This document shows, piece after piece, positions 62,686 to 64,000 of a DNA stretch of 64,000 bases. A program made the translations under genes and the position numbers. Origin of the DNA: CAIOZA01 sp964464375 (GTDB taxonomy: Bacteria > Bacteroidota > Ignavibacteria > Kapaibacteriales > UBA2268); NCBI GenBank assembly GCA_964464375.1, contig CAYXFU010000010.1:1-64000 (forward strand), read 5' to 3'. Below the pieces are notes generated by a model, which saw nothing but the letters and a program-made list of their open reading frames with translations, did not search any database and was not told the origin of the DNA. How positions within the stretch are numbered: position 1 is the first letter of the stretch; each line of letters starts with the position of its first letter.

Positions 62686-63123
62686 TTATTTATGGTTATC
62701 AAAATGTCTTAATGGGATCATATAAGCAATCCATTTTGTAAAATCTAAATTTTTATGGTACTTGAAGCTTTTATTGATTGGTATGTACTTGTCTTTTTTT
62801 GCTAAAAGAATAAATAAATCTCCTTCTTTCAATTTGCTCAAGTCAATGATTACATTTCCATTCTTGTCTGTATTGAAAATAATTTCAAGATAATCTGGGC
62901 CTCTTTCATCAGGATAGAATCTCTTATACCCTCGGATAATTCTGAATTCTACACTGTCAATTTCCCTAATTGAATAGTTCACTTTTGTTGTATCGGTTAG
63001 CAATTCAGAATTAGCCCATGGTGGTGCATTATCCCAACTATAGACTTTTGCAGTTAAAGTTTGAGCATTCGTAAAGGAAAATGAAACGATTGCAAGAAAT
63101 AGGAAAAATATTACTTTTATCAT
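62686..63123 (-). CDS. Secreted hypothetical protein (145 aa)
   Basis: The ATG at 63123 puts the signal peptide (IKVIFFLFLAIVSFSFTNA) at the start; the longer reading from 63150 adds nine residues ahead of it. The mature part is about 125 residues, beta-rich, with YSWDNAPPWANSELL and the phrase LKEGDLFILLAKKDKYIP, reminiscent of small carboxypeptidase-like or Ig-like domains of Bacteroidota. No family is certain. It is convergent with the anti-sigma gene (20-bp gap). Confidence 0.7.
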   Translation of the reverse strand: MIKVIFFLFLAIVSFSFTNAQTLTAKVYSWDNAPPWANSELLTDTTKVNYSIREIDSVEFRIIRGYKRFYPDERGPDYLEIIFNTDKNGNVIIDLSKLKEGDLFILLAKKDKYIPINKSFKYHKNLDFTKWIAYMIPLRHFDNHK

Positions 63124-63314
63124 TTTTATTGCTAATGAATCTGGATACACATTAATTAACTGACTTAAAAATGTAAAAAATATTATAAATTACATTATAG
63201 AAAATTATCATCTTTTTTTCTTAAAAAATAAATAATGAAACTTGTCTAATGATTCGTCGTATTGAACAATAATTGAAGATAAGTATTATTTCATTAATTC
63301 ATGGAGTATTTCAA

Positions 63315-64000
63315 ATGAAAAAATTAGTTATATTATTGTTAGTGTTAAGTTTTACAGTTTCTTTACAGATAAAAGCCCAGGATACTAAATCATCGGAAGT
63401 AAGTGATTCATCAAAATCAAAAATTGAAAATAATGATTTTGATGATTGGAATTATTACAAGAATACTTTCAATGAGAAACCAACTATACAATTAATCTAT
63501 TCATGGAATCAGGGAGATTATAACAAAGATATTTTCACATCCGATTTTGCAAAAATTAATGCGGCTGAAATCCGCCTTGGTTGGACAAAACAGAAATCTC
63601 TGTTTTCAACAAACAATGTTACAAAATTCAAGTATCCATATTTCTTCTTCAATTTTATGGAGAAAACTCTGAATTCTAAAGAAATCAGTGTAAATGATTT
63701 AAGAAATTATGTTACAAAAAATGTCCAATTCGGTTTTGCAGAAATGAAGGGATATGGCTATCAATTTACTCCAAAATCAGGTCTGTACCTTTATCATGGT
63801 GGAGGTATTTCATGGAATTCTGTGAATTTTGAAAGTAAAATTAATCCTCTCGTAATGACACCAATACTAGACTCAGCTATTTTTGCGACTGAAAGAGTTT
63901 TAGATACATATAGAGGTATAATGAGATTTGGGCAGCATTTTGAATCCGGTTTGAAACTTCAGGTTTATGATCCTGTCTCCATAACTGCCTCATATAGCAA
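63315..64000 (+). CDS. Secreted or outer-membrane protein, 3' end beyond the window
   Basis: The frame opens at ATG 63315 (after GGAG at 63303-63306) and stays open to the end of the window (228 codons), so the gene is cut. The product has a signal peptide (KKLVILLLVLSFTVSLQIKA, cleavage after QA-like KAQ) and then a Ser/Asp-rich stretch. Alternating aromatic strands follow (TIQLIYSWNQGDY, KINAAEIRLGWTKQ, VQFGFAEMKGYGYQF, LYLYHGGGISWNSV), which resemble an outer-membrane beta-barrel. The function is unknown. Confidence 0.75.
   Translation, partial: MKKLVILLLVLSFTVSLQIKAQDTKSSEVSDSSKSKIENNDFDDWNYYKNTFNEKPTIQLIYSWNQGDYNKDIFTSDFAKINAAEIRLGWTKQKSLFSTNNVTKFKYPYFFFNFMEKTLNSKEISVNDLRNYVTKNVQFGFAEMKGYGYQFTPKSGLYLYHGGGISWNSVNFESKINPLVMTPILDSAIFATERVLDTYRGIMRFGQHFESGLKLQVYDPVSITASYS

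Overview
The window is about 64 kb of AT-rich bacterial DNA and includes one 10-base assembly gap at 35699-35708. Two gene types point to the Bacteroidota/FCB group. Several secreted proteins end in a C-terminal sorting domain of the type IX secretion system (T9SS). There is also an actABCDE cluster for Alternative Complex III. My best guess is an Ignavibacteria/Kapabacteria-like lineage, but no rRNA or marker protein is present to settle this.

Layout. 1-2561: a tightly coupled, more GC-rich operon of small plasmid- or phage-like genes ending in a Y1/HUH (IS200-like) transposase. 2795-6025: an orphan OmpR-type response regulator and a secreted FG-GAP/ASPIC protein with a T9SS tail. 6245-26074: a surface polymorphic-toxin locus with two ~2,860-codon Rhs-type proteins (the first broken by one in-frame TGA), a secreted propeller protein between them, and a C-terminal Hint plus toxin domain followed at once by a candidate immunity gene. 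26318-32464: a T9SS propeller protein, then a chain of coupled genes in which two short secreted proteins share an identical 303-bp Rhs-core segment but carry unrelated C-terminal domains. Each is followed by a candidate immunity gene.

32811-42936 (minus strand) is a defence island. It holds type I restriction-modification hsdR-hsdM-hsdS, an AAA15 ATPase plus RloB-type Toprim pair (rloB interrupted by the gap), and coupled DUF6414-like and DUF4238 genes.

43827-52091 is an 8.24-kb integrated element in a tRNA-Pro gene. It is bounded by 23-bp direct repeats of the tRNA 3' end and carries a tyrosine integrase, an HTH protein, a possible replication protein and origin, several small unknown genes, and an 817-residue protein that fuses a topoisomerase VI-B-like GHKL ATPase to a topoisomerase VI-A/Spo11-like nuclease (type IIB, Topo VIII-like). 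This fusion and its element are the most unusual content of the window.

52333-64000 is core chromosome: an FmdB-type zinc ribbon, a large T9SS propeller protein, actE-D-C-B-A (quinol-oxidising Alternative Complex III), an RsbW-like anti-sigma kinase, a small secreted protein and the start of a secreted or outer-membrane protein.
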